DNA of 8,291 bases from Acidobacteriota bacterium (GTDB lineage Bacteria; Acidobacteriota; UBA6911), in assembly GCA_017860075.1 (NCBI GenBank), contig JAFNAH010000040.1:1-8291 (forward strand), written 5' to 3'. The translations under genes were made by a program, and so were the position numbers. Of the stretch, positions 7,684-8,291 are shown in pieces. Position 1 is the first letter of the stretch. The number at the start of each line of letters is the position of its first letter. The notes beneath the pieces are model-generated. The model searched no databases. It was not told where the DNA came from and saw only the letters and a program-made list of their open reading frames with translations.

Positions 7684-8175
7684 ATGATTGTTTACTATCT
7701 GTTGACCTTCCTCCATGTTGTGGTGTGCGTCATCCTGATCCTGGTGGTGCTGCTGCAATCGGGCAAGGGAGCTGACCTCGCCGGTGCCTTCGGCGGCGGA
7801 GCGACGCAGACGGCTTTTGGAAGCAGAGGACCCGCATCGTTCCTCTCGAAGCTCACGACCGGCGCGGCGATTGTGTTCATGCTCACGTGCCTCGGGCTCT
7901 CCCTGACAGGCACCAATGAGCAGGCCGGCTCAGTCATGGATAAGACCAAGGCGGTGCAGGCCCCGGTCAAGTCCGCTCCTGCGACGAAATCGCAGAAGTC
8001 GGGACCCGTGCCGACTCCGGAGCAGATAAGAAGAGAACAGGAGGAGGCCGAAGCGAAGCAGCGTGCGACTGGAGCACAGGCACAACCCTCGCCTGCTCCT
8101 GCAACGCCCGCCGCGAGCCCGAGCGCACCCGCCAAGGCCGGGGAGGCTCCTCCTCCTGCGCCGAAGAAGCCGTAA
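7684..8175 (+). CDS. secG: Preprotein translocase subunit SecG, with long C-terminal tail
   Basis: SecG is the small accessory subunit of the SecYEG channel in the inner membrane and supports SecA-driven export. Two membrane helices are visible at about residues 3-24 and 57-76. Between them lies the conserved loop [18 protein letters not shown]...FG. The conserved part ends near residue 78. The remaining 85 or so residues are low-complexity, rich in Pro, Ala and Lys, with one charged helix-like patch (about 112-127, [16 protein letters not shown]). At 163 residues the protein is longer than E. coli SecG (110). GTAGGG (7670-7675) lies 8 nt before the ATG. It is probably co-transcribed with tpiA; a small CCGGC/GCCGG hairpin (7651-7663) sits between them. 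Confidence 0.95.
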   Translation: MIVYYLLTFLHVVVCVILILVVLLQSGKGADLAGAFGGGATQTAFGSRGPASFLSKLTTGAAIVFMLTCLGLSLTGTNEQAGSVMDKTKAVQAPVKSAPATKSQKSGPVPTPEQIRREQEEAEAKQRATGAQAQPSPAPATPAASPSAPAKAGEAPPPAPKKP

Positions 8176-8195
8176 GCGCGCAGACATTACGCAGT

Positions 8196-8280
<85 letters not shown>

Positions 8281-8291
8281 TCGAATTGTAA

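Overview
The window is GC-rich DNA from a diderm bacterium. Two things indicate an outer membrane with LPS or a related lipid: a full-length LptD with its N-terminal LptA-like domain, and the adjoining gene set. The layout (lptD-folK-deoxynucleoside kinase; archease-rtcB; groEL; tpiA-secG-tRNA-Leu) and codon use suggest Acidobacteriota or a deltaproteobacteria-like lineage. That placement is inference, since no rRNA or clade marker is present. TGA is a normal stop here: folK, archease and rtcB all end in it.

Minus strand, 1-2860: lptD (outer-membrane LPS assembly), then folK (folate synthesis), then the first 11 codons of a deoxynucleoside kinase whose ATG overlaps the folK stop. These genes read leftward out of the window. 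A gap of about 240 bp (2861-3100) separates them from the divergent plus-strand block and holds a weak candidate lptD promoter.

Plus strand, 3101-4984: an RNA-repair operon of archease and the RNA ligase RtcB, 18 nt apart. The central observation is in rtcB. The reading frame is interrupted once, by a TGA at codon 95. This codon lies exactly where RtcB proteins carry the invariant metal-binding cysteine (Cys98 of the Pyrococcus horikoshii enzyme). The frame is otherwise intact and every other active-site residue is present. A hairpin with the properties of a bacterial SECIS element begins 15 nt after the TGA, with its apical loop GGTCT after a 21-nt spacing. The best reading is one 478-residue selenocysteine-containing RtcB, not a nonsense pseudogene or two genes. 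An overlapping, mutually exclusive hairpin could compete with the SECIS.

Plus strand, 4985-8280: an intergenic stretch with two copies of a palindromic unit (the first a possible terminator) and a promoter with a perfect TTGACA box; a groEL without groES whose C-terminus lacks the Gly-Gly-Met tail; tpiA (glycolysis); secG (protein export) with a long Pro/Ala/Lys-rich tail; and a tRNA-Leu(GAG) with encoded CCA. No mobile element, CRISPR array or rRNA was seen.
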